Shown: positions 24,875 to 32,944 of the stretch, piece by piece
Layout: every line of letters begins with the position of its first letter
How positions within the stretch are numbered: position 1 is the stretch's first letter
From: an uncultured Blautia sp.
GTDB taxonomy: Bacteria; Bacillota; Clostridia; Lachnospirales; Lachnospiraceae
Length of the DNA: 33,195 nucleotides
Direction: 5' to 3'
Assembly (NCBI GenBank): GCA_900543715.1
Contig: UQSX01000023.1
Location: forward strand, 1-33,195
Program-made: the position numbers and the translations under genes
Notes under the pieces: generated by a model
Told to the model about the DNA's origin: nothing
Databases searched by the model: none
The model's input: the letters and a program-made list of their open reading frames with translations, nothing else

Positions 24875-24896
24875 AACCTTACAGAGATGTAAGGTT
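24875..24896. promoter_or_regulatory. BceR-type operator
   Basis: AACCTTACA-GAGA-TGTAAGGTT is a perfect 9-bp inverted repeat with a 4-nt spacer. It contains TTACA-N4-TGTAA, the known BceR/PsdR core TNACA-N4-TGTAA. It lies about 50 nt upstream of the -10 box of the transporter promoter. Confidence 0.85.
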
Positions 24897-24912
24897 AAGT
24901 AATGAAAATCCA

Positions 24913-24941
24913 TGGATGGGAGAAGGGCTTTTTTCTATAAT
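24913..24941 (+). promoter_or_regulatory. Promoter of the BceAB-like transporter
   Basis: A perfect TATAAT (24936-24941) with only a poor -35 (TGGATG, 17-nt spacing), which fits a promoter that needs an activator bound at 24875-24896. Confidence 0.6.
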
Positions 24942-25021
24942 GGAGACAGTACAGGACAGAATAAGAAAGGAGCCGTAGGATCCCTTCTATTCTGTGCAGG
25001 AAAGAAAAAGGAGGAAAATCT

Positions 25022-25789
25022 GTGGGGAAATTATTGGAAATCCAGCATATGATGAAATATTACGGAAACAAATCCAGTCTTACCAAGGCAGTAGATGATA
25101 TCAGTTTTTCAGTAGAAAAGGGAGAATTTACGGCAGTTATGGGGGCCAGCGGTTCGGGAAAGACCACCCTTTTGAATTGCATCTCCACCATAGACCGGGT
25201 AACAGGCGGCCATATCCTGGTAGAAGGAAAAGATGTGACAAAACTGAGAGGAAGAGGCCTTTCCAGATTCCGTAGGGAGAAACTGGGCTTTATTTTCCAG
25301 GATTTTAACCTGCTGGATACGCTGAACGGTTTTGATAATATAGCTCTGGCCCTTCAGATCCAGAATGAGAAGCCGGGCAGGATTCCCGGAAAGGTAGAAG
25401 AGATCGCCCAGAAACTGAATATCCAGGAGGTGCTGAAAAAGTATCCCTACCAGATGTCCGGCGGCCAGAAACAGCGGTGTGCATGTGCCAGAGCCATTGT
25501 GACGAATCCGTCGCTGATCCTGGCCGATGAGCCTACAGGAGCCCTGGATTCTCAGAGCGCAGGGATGCTTCTGGATAATCTGCAGTTTCTGAACCAGAAA
25601 CTGGGGGCAACCATTCTTATGGTGACCCATGACCCTCTTTGCGCCAGCTATAGCGGCCGGGTGCTGTTTCTCAAAGACGGAAAACTTTTCCATGAGCTGA
25701 GAAAGGGAGAATCCAGCCGGAAGGAATTTTTTGACCAGATCATCCATGTGATCGCATTGCTGGGAGGTGACCTGAGCCGTGTTGTTTAG
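25022..25789 (+). CDS. BceA-like ABC transporter ATP-binding protein
   Basis: 255 residues starting at GTG 25022, which has AAAGGAGG about 8 nt upstream. Walker A GASGSGKT (about 40-47), Q-loop IFQDFNLLD, signature MSGGQKQR (about 145-152), Walker B LILADEP, and H-loop VTHD are all intact. This is the MacB/LolD-like class used by Bce-type peptide-resistance transporters, which free lipid-bound wall precursors from bacitracin-like or lantibiotic peptides. Its end overlaps the permease gene by 11 nt. It follows a BceR-type operator and promoter. Confidence 0.94.
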   Translation: MGKLLEIQHMMKYYGNKSSLTKAVDDISFSVEKGEFTAVMGASGSGKTTLLNCISTIDRVTGGHILVEGKDVTKLRGRGLSRFRREKLGFIFQDFNLLDTLNGFDNIALALQIQNEKPGRIPGKVEEIAQKLNIQEVLKKYPYQMSGGQKQRCACARAIVTNPSLILADEPTGALDSQSAGMLLDNLQFLNQKLGATILMVTHDPLCASYSGRVLFLKDGKLFHELRKGESSRKEFFDQIIHVIALLGGDLSRVV

Positions 25790-27761
25790 TCTGTCTATTA
25801 AAAACTTCAGAAAGAGCATTCGGGATTATTCGATTTACTTTTTTACCATGATCCTGGGAGTAGCGGTTTTCTATATTTTTAATGCCATTGAGACCCAGAC
25901 AGCCATGATGGAAGTTTCCCAGACCAAGGCGGCCATTATCGATTCTATGAACGGGATCATGTCCGGGGTAAGTATTTTTGTCTCTCTGGTCCTGGGATAC
26001 CTTATTGTCTATGCCAGCAGATTTATGCTGAAAAAACGGAAGAGGGAATTCGGCATCTATCTTACCCTGGGAATGGGACGGATCAGGCTGGCTGCCATGC
26101 TGTGGCTGGAGACTATCTGGATGGGACTGATTTCCCTGGCTGTGGGCCTTCTGGCCGGAATGGGGATTTCTCAGCTGATGTCTCTGATCGTGTCCAATCT
26201 TTTTCAGGCAGATGTATCCAGATATGAATTTGTGATTTCCGGTGAGGCAGTGGGAAAAAGTATCTTATATTTTCTCCTGATCTATCTGGTAGTGATGATC
26301 TTTAATACCCTTTCTGTAAGCCGGGCCAGGCTGGCAGAGTTTTTCACTGCGGGAAGGAAGAAGGAGAAAAACTTTCTGAAAAAGCCCCTTTTCAGCGGGC
26401 TGGTATTTTTACTGGCTGCGGTGATGCTGGGAACTGCCTATTATAATGTGACTGCAAATCAGCAGGCTATGACCACAGAAACGGATGTTCTGACCCAGGT
26501 GCTCCTGGGTATCCTTGGAACTTTTCTGGTGTTCTGGTCATTGTCCGGTTTTCTTATGACAGCAGCAGGAAAATTCAGAAAGCTGTACTACCGGCGGCTG
26601 AATTCTTTTGTAGTGGGAGAACTTTCTAATAAGCTGAATTCTACGGTAGCGGCCTGCAGCGTGATCTGTCTGCTGCTCTTTATGACCATCTGTCTTTTGT
26701 TTACCGCCATTGCCAGAAAAGAATATAAGGATCAGGAGGCGGCAAAGCTGGCTCCGGTGTCTGTTTCCATGTCTAAAGAAATGACAGATTCTAAGTCTAT
26801 CTTTGATATCATGGAAGTCCGTGGGATTTCTATGGAAGATTTTCAGGACCTGGTCAGCGTCTATACCTATCATCTGGATGAGGTGACCAACTATACTTTG
26901 ATTGGTGAATCTTATGGTGAGGAGTATGACGATCAGAAGGCGGAGGTGATGAAAGTGGGGGATTATAATAGGGCGGCCAGAGTTTATCATATGCCAGAGT
27001 ATAAACTGGAGGAAGATGAGTACCTGATTGTAGCAGATCAGGAAGGTGCTGTGTATATACGGAACAGAGGCCTTGCGGATGATCGGGAGATTACCATTAA
27101 AGGAAAAAGCTATCATGCAAAAGAAAATACCTGTCAGGATGGCTATCTTCTGATGTCTTACCAGCCGCAAAACTCTGGTATCCTTCTGGTGCCGGACTCT
27201 GTAAAACTGAGAGAAGAGGAGCAGTATAAGAATTATGTTATGGGAGATTACCGGGATAAGAGCAGAGAATTTGCTCAGGAAATGGACCAAAATTTTGCAC
27301 AGATACTGAATCCGGAACAAAGCACCTATGAAACAGTACAGGTCACTACCCAGTCTGCGATTTATGATGACAGCATCGGTACCAGCGCTATGTACATCTT
27401 TCTGGGCCTGTATCTGGGAATCTGCTTTCTGATTTCCGGCTCTGCAGTGCTGGCTCTGAAAATTCTTTCAGACAGTGCAGACAGTAAAGGCAAGTATCAG
27501 ATACTGCAGAAGCTGGGCTGTGAAGAAAAAGAAATCCGAAGAGCTTTAAGGCGGCAGAATGGCCTCCTTTTCTTGATGCCGCTGCTTCTGGCCGCTGTAC
27601 ATTCCATCTTTGGCATACAGGTATGCCGGGAAATGCTTTCCATTTATGGCTCCCAGGGGTCTGCCCTGGCTATGGGGGTGACTTTGGCACTTACAGGATT
27701 TATCTACGGGGGATATTTCCTGCTGTCTCATAAGTGTGCAGTAAAGATCGTGAAGGAATAG
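25779..27761 (+). CDS. BceB-like ABC transporter permease
   Basis: 660 residues, the usual BceB length. It starts at GTG 25779 with GGGAGGTGA upstream. Four N-terminal helices with the FtsX-like signature KKRKREFGIYLTLGMGR (about 88-104) are followed by further helices to about 315, a large extracellular domain (about 320-520) that in the family binds the peptide-lipid complex and signals to the kinase, and three C-terminal helices (about 535-650). Together with the ATPase, kinase and regulator it forms a complete sensing and resistance module. The peptide recognised cannot be read from sequence. Confidence 0.93.
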   Translation: MLFSLSIKNFRKSIRDYSIYFFTMILGVAVFYIFNAIETQTAMMEVSQTKAAIIDSMNGIMSGVSIFVSLVLGYLIVYASRFMLKKRKREFGIYLTLGMGRIRLAAMLWLETIWMGLISLAVGLLAGMGISQLMSLIVSNLFQADVSRYEFVISGEAVGKSILYFLLIYLVVMIFNTLSVSRARLAEFFTAGRKKEKNFLKKPLFSGLVFLLAAVMLGTAYYNVTANQQAMTTETDVLTQVLLGILGTFLVFWSLSGFLMTAAGKFRKLYYRRLNSFVVGELSNKLNSTVAACSVICLLLFMTICLLFTAIARKEYKDQEAAKLAPVSVSMSKEMTDSKSIFDIMEVRGISMEDFQDLVSVYTYHLDEVTNYTLIGESYGEEYDDQKAEVMKVGDYNRAARVYHMPEYKLEEDEYLIVADQEGAVYIRNRGLADDREITIKGKSYHAKENTCQDGYLLMSYQPQNSGILLVPDSVKLREEEQYKNYVMGDYRDKSREFAQEMDQNFAQILNPEQSTYETVQVTTQSAIYDDSIGTSAMYIFLGLYLGICFLISGSAVLALKILSDSADSKGKYQILQKLGCEEKEIRRALRRQNGLLFLMPLLLAAVHSIFGIQVCREMLSIYGSQGSALAMGVTLALTGFIYGGYFLLSHKCAVKIVKE

Positions 27762-27789
27762 AGAAAAAGAAAAGAAACCAACAGAAATA

Positions 27790-27819
27790 TTCGCCTGGTT
27801 CTCTGATTTATGGTATACT
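27790..27819 (+). promoter_or_regulatory. Promoter of the HicB-like gene
   Basis: TATACT (27814-27819) with upstream TGG forms an extended -10; the -35 region (around 27790) is weak. Confidence 0.5.
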
Positions 27820-27897
27820 GGTACAGTGAATAATAAGTAACCGATACATGGGTCCTATCCTGTGCCAATGTATCAGAAAAGAGGAGTGAACGCGATT

Positions 27898-28173
27898 ATG
27901 AAATTTATATATCCTGCAGTGATCAGAAAGACAGAGGAAGGAAAGTATCAGGCTTCTTTTCCGGATCTGGAGTGCTGCTATGCCACAGGGGATACCCTGG
28001 AGGAAGCAGTGGACAACGCCAATGAAGCAGCATATGACTGGCTGTATCTGGAAATTTCAGAGGACGGAGATCTGCCTCCGGTGTCAGACCCTCATGACAT
28101 AAAGCTTCAGGAGGGGGATGAAGTTCGGAACATTGCTGTGAATATCCGCTTTACAGAGGGCTGGGATGAGTAA
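27898..28173 (+). CDS. Orphan HicB-like protein
   Basis: 91 residues from ATG 27898 (GAGGAG 11 nt upstream); GTG 27886 in frame is an alternative adding four residues. The HicB fold is clear: YPAVIRKTEEGKYQASFPDLECCYATGDTLEEAVDNANEAAYDWL, the partly degraded RNase-H-like domain. The C-terminus ends in a beta-type strand (NIAVNIRF) without a recognisable ribbon-helix-helix or helix-turn-helix. No HicA toxin gene fits in the 136 nt before or the 13 nt after it, so it is a solitary member. It may neutralise a distant toxin or have another role. Confidence 0.8.
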   Translation: MKFIYPAVIRKTEEGKYQASFPDLECCYATGDTLEEAVDNANEAAYDWLYLEISEDGDLPPVSDPHDIKLQEGDEVRNIAVNIRFTEGWDE

Positions 28174-28186
28174 ATAAGCCCGTGCA

Positions 28187-29935
28187 CTAATGGAACTGCT
28201 GGATCTGCTTCTGGATCAGGACCCCTGCGGCCTGGGAGAGCTGATCCAGTTTTTCTATCCGGACATAATCCCGCTGAAAAATCCTGGATGCAGCAAGTGT
28301 GTCGGCGTCACTGCCGTTTAGAATGGCCATGACCTTTATCCCTTTCTGCCTCAGACTGCGAACCTCCAGGGCAGTATCTTCAATTCCTGATTTCCCAGAG
28401 TAATCCTGACTGAGGACCTGGCCTTTCGAGGAGTTTGCGGGAATCCGGCGGTCATCGTTAGGACTGGCGTCGGTAAGGACAATAAGGATCTTATTTCCTG
28501 CAGGAGAGGACTCCATGAGATTCCCTGCACCCCGGAAGGCCAGACCATCCCGGTTCCAGCCTGCGGCGCAGTAGCCGAAGATCTCTTTGGAACGGTCTTT
28601 GTCCTCATAGCCCAGAAAACGGCGCATAACAGTAAATCCTTTCAGACTGAGAAAGGAATATACCTGAAAGGGGATTTTGCATTTTCCAAGGCTTTCAGCA
28701 ATAATATATGCCTGAAGAGCGATAGTCTCCTGGCTCCCCAGACGGGAGGCGGAGGCGTCCAACATCAGATCTACAGAGAAATCCGGCTGTTCCTCGTCAG
28801 TCGTTTCCATAAATATACGGTCGTCATCCAGCCACAGGGCTTTCCAGATCTCTCGGGGAAAGATCCTGCCGCTGCGGCTGGGGATTTTTAAGGGCTGGGG
28901 ATAGACCAGCATGGCGTTTTTTATCTGCTGGGTCAGACGATGGATACTGTTTTGACAGAAGTCACGTCTGCTTTGATAATAGGATTCGTTTTTCTGCCTT
29001 TGTGCCTCCGCTTCCCGGAGAAATTTCTGCACAAGGGCGTTTTTTTCTTCTCTGGGCGCCGGCTTTCCCTCTGTAAAATAAAGGCGGCAGTTTTCATGGC
29101 TGTCTGTACAGAGAAGATTTTCCAGCTGAAGAGAAACTTCCGATGAATACAAAGGCAGGCCAAAACAGCTTTGGATATACTGGTAATCCGCAGCATTTTC
29201 CGAAGGCTTTTTGGGAAGAAGCTCCAGTCCCTGGCGGGCGGTGATCTTTCCCTGGGCGCTGCCGATCCGCCCCATGTTCAGATCATCGCTGCGGATCAGA
29301 CGGCGGGGCAGCCGCCGAAGAAAACGGTGAGAAAATTTTTCATGGATTCCGGCAAGAAATCCAGCCAGATGGTGCTCCCGGCGGTAACGGAAATACCGGT
29401 GGAAAATCTCCAAAGTCCGGTCATAAATCTCCTGGGCAGTGATGTCACCGGGGTATAAAAGATCAGCAAAAAGCTGACGCTCCCAGGGATTTACAAGGCC
29501 CGGCTCTTTCCCCAGAACCTGGCGCCATTTGGCAGATTCCAAAGCATAGACCAGGCTGTTCTGTGCCATCCACTGCTGCCTGGACTTCTGGTCATCCTGA
29601 CGGAAAAAATCCCGGGCGTGTTCCAGCCGCAGTTCTTTTAGGACTGGACGCTGCCGGGATTCTCTGAGAAAGGCGCAGTTTTCCAGGGCGATCCAGAGAA
29701 GGCCGTCATAGGTCTCCTTAAAAAGCCCTTCCTGTACGGAGGAAAACAGCCGGTCCATGATATCTTTGTCGTACCATTTCCGCACATATCCGATAATAGA
29801 GTTCATATAAAAATCAGGTTCCCCGTCAAGCTGAAAAGCCATGAATTCCGGCTGGAAATCATATTCTTCCGAAGCTGTCCAGATGATGTTCATGGCCCTC
29901 CGCTGGCGGGAGGTATACATTCTTTTGTCTGTCAT
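28187..29935 (-). CDS. VWA-domain protein of the CoxE/NorD/CobT type
   Basis: 582 residues from ATG 29935. Upstream TTG readings overlap the ATPase gene and are not used. A long helical, basic N-terminal region (about 1-380) has no recognised motif. The C-terminal VWA domain (about 385-580) has an intact metal site: DxSxS at Asp393/Ser395/Ser397 (VDLMLDASASR) and Thr488-Asp489 (VLTDASPND). VWA proteins of this type pair with a MoxR ATPase to remodel or insert metal into a target enzyme. The gene starts 4 nt after the ATPase stop codon, so the two are coupled. It converges on the HicB-like gene with a 13-nt gap. Confidence 0.85.
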   Translation of the reverse strand: MTDKRMYTSRQRRAMNIIWTASEEYDFQPEFMAFQLDGEPDFYMNSIIGYVRKWYDKDIMDRLFSSVQEGLFKETYDGLLWIALENCAFLRESRQRPVLKELRLEHARDFFRQDDQKSRQQWMAQNSLVYALESAKWRQVLGKEPGLVNPWERQLFADLLYPGDITAQEIYDRTLEIFHRYFRYRREHHLAGFLAGIHEKFSHRFLRRLPRRLIRSDDLNMGRIGSAQGKITARQGLELLPKKPSENAADYQYIQSCFGLPLYSSEVSLQLENLLCTDSHENCRLYFTEGKPAPREEKNALVQKFLREAEAQRQKNESYYQSRRDFCQNSIHRLTQQIKNAMLVYPQPLKIPSRSGRIFPREIWKALWLDDDRIFMETTDEEQPDFSVDLMLDASASRLGSQETIALQAYIIAESLGKCKIPFQVYSFLSLKGFTVMRRFLGYEDKDRSKEIFGYCAAGWNRDGLAFRGAGNLMESSPAGNKILIVLTDASPNDDRRIPANSSKGQVLSQDYSGKSGIEDTALEVRSLRQKGIKVMAILNGSDADTLAASRIFQRDYVRIEKLDQLSQAAGVLIQKQIQQFH

Positions 29936-29939
29936 TTTT

Positions 29940-30848
29940 TTATCCCGCAAAAATATTTCCCGCAGTTGTCTTTCTGGAAATCCGGGAGGCAATCACATCT
30001 TGTATCAGAGACTGTTCATAGGCGTCAAAGGTCTTGTTGGTGATTCCCATATCCAGGGCGGCCAGAGGGGAAAGACCGTTTTCCATGAGACTTAATGCAT
30101 CTAAAAGCCCCCGCAGATCCAGAACACGGCTGGTCAGTTCTCCGTTTTTGCATTTCTTTTCGATATCCTGGAACAGTCCGGCGAACTGCTGGACATAAGA
30201 ACTTTTCATAGAGGGAAATTCCCGTTTTAAGAGCTTTTCCAGATTGTCCTGGGAGATCTCCGGCATATCGATGACCATAAATCGGGAAGTCAGGGCCTCG
30301 TTAAGGTCTCTGGTTCCGGCATAACCATAATTCATTGTGGCAATGAACCGGGCCGCCTCATGGACGGAAATCCGGCTGTAGCCGGGGACATTGATCACCC
30401 GGCGGAAATCCAGGACAGAATGGAGCACCGCCAGAGCCTCATTCCGGGCCATATTGATCTCGTCCAGGATACAGAAGCCGCCTTGGGCGGCGCTTTCGTA
30501 CACTGGCCCCGGGCGGAATACTACCTGCCCTTCCCGGAAGGTATCTGTTCCGATCATATAGGAGGCGTCCATATTAATGTGAAAGGAGACATTCCAGCTT
30601 GGCCGGCCGAAGACTTCCGCCAGGTTTTCTGCCAGCATGTTTTTTCCAGTAGCCTTGGCGCCGGCCAGAAGGAGGTTTTTGCCGCAGAGCAGAGCCTGAG
30701 CAGCCTGTTCCCAAACTTCTTTTCCATAGTATACATATCGGGGAGCCCTGGGACTGCATGTTTCGGCCTGGCCATATTTTTTCCGAAATTCCAGGATCCC
30801 TTGGATAATCCCTTTATCAATGTGTTCTTCCCGTAAAAAATCCAGCAC
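29940..30848 (-). CDS. MoxR-type AAA+ ATPase with atypical Walker A
   Basis: 302 residues starting at GTG 30848, with GAGGT about 9 nt upstream. The Walker A is GAKATGKN (63-70): the usual final Thr/Ser is Asn70. Walker B CILDEINMA (Asp129, Glu130), sensor 1 ATMNYGYAG (Asn173) and the arginine region LTSRF (Arg189) are conserved and the AAA lid follows (about 200-290). MoxR proteins work as ring-shaped chaperones with VWA partners. Asn70 would remove the hydroxyl that binds Mg2+, so hydrolysis may be weak or the protein may have adapted. It is the first gene of a two-gene operon with the VWA protein. Confidence 0.87.
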   Translation of the reverse strand: MLDFLREEHIDKGIIQGILEFRKKYGQAETCSPRAPRYVYYGKEVWEQAAQALLCGKNLLLAGAKATGKNMLAENLAEVFGRPSWNVSFHINMDASYMIGTDTFREGQVVFRPGPVYESAAQGGFCILDEINMARNEALAVLHSVLDFRRVINVPGYSRISVHEAARFIATMNYGYAGTRDLNEALTSRFMVIDMPEISQDNLEKLLKREFPSMKSSYVQQFAGLFQDIEKKCKNGELTSRVLDLRGLLDALSLMENGLSPLAALDMGITNKTFDAYEQSLIQDVIASRISRKTTAGNIFAG

Positions 30849-30941
30849 TGTTTTTTACCTCATCTAAAAAAATTCAGGATGCGGAGGACAAAAGTTTTTG
30901 GCCCCTGTGATACGGGAGTGTTCCCCCAATCCTTTCCCAAT

Positions 30942-30970
30942 ATTATAGCACCCTGAGGCAGGAGCAACAA
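30942..30970 (-). promoter_or_regulatory. Promoter of the MoxR-VWA operon
   Basis: On the minus strand: TTGTTG, 17 nt, TATAAT with TGC before the -10. Transcript start near 30935, leader about 87 nt. The rest of the 309-nt gap (30849-31157) holds this promoter, the promoter of the second two-component system and an inverted repeat; I see no gene in it. Confidence 0.75.
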
Positions 30971-31054
30971 GTGCGACTAAAAAGCAGGAAGTGCCAAAAT
31001 CTGGTTTTTCGTTGTTGTATGCCCTGCTGTCTGTGCAAATAAGTGAATGGATTC

Positions 31055-31083
31055 TTGCGTGACAGAGGATTTTTTGATAGTAT
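31055..31083 (+). promoter_or_regulatory. Promoter of the second two-component system
   Basis: TTGCGT, 17 nt, TAGTAT. The transcript start would be near 31090, on the inverted repeat at 31088-31104. Confidence 0.5.
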
Positions 31084-31087
31084 TTTA

Positions 31088-31104
31088 TTACATGGGCAAT
31101 GTAA
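31088..31104. promoter_or_regulatory. Inverted repeat, possible autoregulatory operator
   Basis: TTACAT-GGGCA-ATGTAA is a perfect 6-bp inverted repeat with a 5-nt spacer. It lies at the expected transcript start of the regulator-kinase operon and 54 nt before its ATG. Its TTACA/TGTAA half-sites resemble the BceR site at 24875 but with wider spacing. Confidence 0.45.
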
Positions 31105-31157
31105 ATGCCGAGGGCCTGAGTAATGGGCTTTTACTTTTTTGCAGAGAGGGCAGACAG

Positions 31158-31841
31158 ATGAGCAGAATATTAGTGATCGAGGATGACCAGCTTTTAAATG
31201 GAGGACTTTGTTTTAACCTTCAGAATGGAGGATATGAGACCATACCGGTGTATGACCTGAAAAGCGCCTATCCGGTGGTAGAATCCCAGAAATTTGATCT
31301 TATGCTGCTGGATGTAAATCTTCCTGACGGCAATGGGTTTGACTTCGCCAGAGAGATACAGGGATTTAACCGGAAGCCCCTGATCTTTATTACAGCTCAC
31401 GAGCTGGATGAGGAAGTTATGGAAGGCTTTTCCCTGGGAGCAGACGATTATATTGCGAAACCTTTTAATGTACAGATCGCTATGCAGAGGATCCAGGCGG
31501 TTCTGAGAAGGACTATGGGAAATAAAGAAGAGCATATTTACCGGTGCGGAAATCTTGTGATCGATTTCGAGACCAGAACTGTAACAAAATCAGGTGAAAA
31601 GCTGGCACTGACGCCTACAGAGTTTAAGCTTCTCTATGTATTTGTAAAAAATGAAAATATGGCGCTTACCAGAAATCTGCTTTTGGAAAAGCTGTGGGAC
31701 AGTGAGGGAAACTTTGTAGACGAACATACCCTGACTATTAATATCAGCAGATTAAGGGCAAAGATCAAAGACGCCCAGTATAAATATATCAAGACACTGT
31801 ACGGCATGGGCTATCAGTGGATAGGAGTGCAGAATGAATAG
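31158..31841 (+). CDS. OmpR/PhoB-type response regulator
   Basis: 227 residues from ATG 31158, which has GAGAGGG upstream; an in-frame ATG at 31047 would add 37 residues across the promoter and is not used. Receiver: Glu8-Asp9-Asp10, Asp52 (LMLLDVNLP), switch Thr in FITAHE, Lys in YIAKPFN. The winged helix (about 130-227) has TPTEFKLLYVFVKN and VDEHTLTINISRLRAKI, placing it near the Bce/Van groups. The target is unknown. Its gene end overlaps the kinase gene by 8 nt. Confidence 0.93.
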   Translation: MSRILVIEDDQLLNGGLCFNLQNGGYETIPVYDLKSAYPVVESQKFDLMLLDVNLPDGNGFDFAREIQGFNRKPLIFITAHELDEEVMEGFSLGADDYIAKPFNVQIAMQRIQAVLRRTMGNKEEHIYRCGNLVIDFETRTVTKSGEKLALTPTEFKLLYVFVKNENMALTRNLLLEKLWDSEGNFVDEHTLTINISRLRAKIKDAQYKYIKTLYGMGYQWIGVQNE

Positions 31842-32868
31842 AAGAATAAGCGCAGATACTCTTATTATGACAGTAGCCATAGGGGCCTGTGTCCTGTTCC
31901 TGGCTGCCACAGCTTTTTTTGGAAAAAGAGACTTTTTCACATTTTTATGCTATGGCTTCGGCATCGTGATGATCCTGCTGATCCTGGCGGTACATAGAGT
32001 TTTCCGCAAGGCGTTTATCGGATTTTCCGATAAGGTATGCACTCAGGTAGAAGAGCTTACCAAAGGGAATTTTCAGGAGCCGGGACCAGAGGAAGATACC
32101 CTTACTTCCAAGATTGAAATGAAGCTGGATAAGCTGTCGGATGTGATCCATTCTTCTTTAAGCACCCAGGAATTTCAAAAGCAGGAAATCCAGCAGATGG
32201 TATCTGATATTTCTCATCAGCTGAAAACTCCCATTGCTAATATCACCATGTACAGCTCCATGCTGGACTCTGAAAACTTTTCCAAGGAGCAGCGGAAACA
32301 GTTTGCTCAGGTTATTGAGAACCAGGTAAAAAAGCTGGAGTTTCTGGTAGATTCTCTTATGAAAATGTCCCGGCTGGAGACATCTCTGATTCACCTGGAG
32401 GTAAAGCCGGCCAGGATTTTTGACACTCTTTTCCAGGCTCTTTCTCAGGCAGGGGCCAAGGCAGAACAGAAAGAAATTGAACTGGAGTGCAGCTGCGATG
32501 AGGATCTGATGGTGCTTCATGATGCAAAATGGACCCAGGAGGCCCTGTTTAATATCCTGGATAACGCAGTAAAATATACTCCGAAGGGAGGACGGATCTC
32601 CGTAACTACAGAGGTCTGGGAGATGTTTACAAAGATTGATATTTCCGATACGGGGATCGGTATCGCAAAAGAGCATTATGAAGACATTTTTAAGCGGTTT
32701 TACCGGGAAGGGAAAGTGCATCTGGAGGAGGGAGTAGGCATCGGCCTGTATCTCAGCCGGCAGATCATCACCCGGCAGGGAGGGTATATAAAAGTATCCT
32801 CAAAAGAAGGAGAAGGAACCACATTTTCCGTATTTCTTCCAAATGTCTTTGAAAAGAAAAAGAATTAA
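31834..32868 (+). CDS. Sensor histidine kinase with minimal extracytoplasmic loop
   Basis: 344 residues. Two helices (about 10-28 and 34-54) are separated by about five residues (GKRDF), so the signal must be perceived within or next to the membrane or in the cytoplasm. A HAMP-like linker (about 55-115) leads to His128 in VSDISHQLKTPIANI. The ATPase domain has the N box (LFNILDNAVKYTP), ISDTGIGI and VGIGLYLSRQI. The whole resembles VanS/BceS-type kinases. Unlike the system at 23 kb there is no ABC transporter beside it; the operon ends at a strong terminator. Confidence 0.93.
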   Translation: MNRRISADTLIMTVAIGACVLFLAATAFFGKRDFFTFLCYGFGIVMILLILAVHRVFRKAFIGFSDKVCTQVEELTKGNFQEPGPEEDTLTSKIEMKLDKLSDVIHSSLSTQEFQKQEIQQMVSDISHQLKTPIANITMYSSMLDSENFSKEQRKQFAQVIENQVKKLEFLVDSLMKMSRLETSLIHLEVKPARIFDTLFQALSQAGAKAEQKEIELECSCDEDLMVLHDAKWTQEALFNILDNAVKYTPKGGRISVTTEVWEMFTKIDISDTGIGIAKEHYEDIFKRFYREGKVHLEEGVGIGLYLSRQIITRQGGYIKVSSKEGEGTTFSVFLPNVFEKKKN

Positions 32869-32927
32869 AAATCGGCGTTTCCATACTGTCTGTTTTTTCT
32901 TCAGACAGTACAGGAAACGCCGATTTT
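32868..32927. terminator. Bidirectional intrinsic terminator
   Basis: AAAATCGGCGTTTCC pairs perfectly with GGAAACGCCGATTTT, with an inner ACTGTCTG/CAGACAGT stem and a T-rich loop. A-run and T-run flanks allow both convergent genes to end here. Confidence 0.95.
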
Positions 32928-32944
32928 GTATTCCTGCGTAAGAT

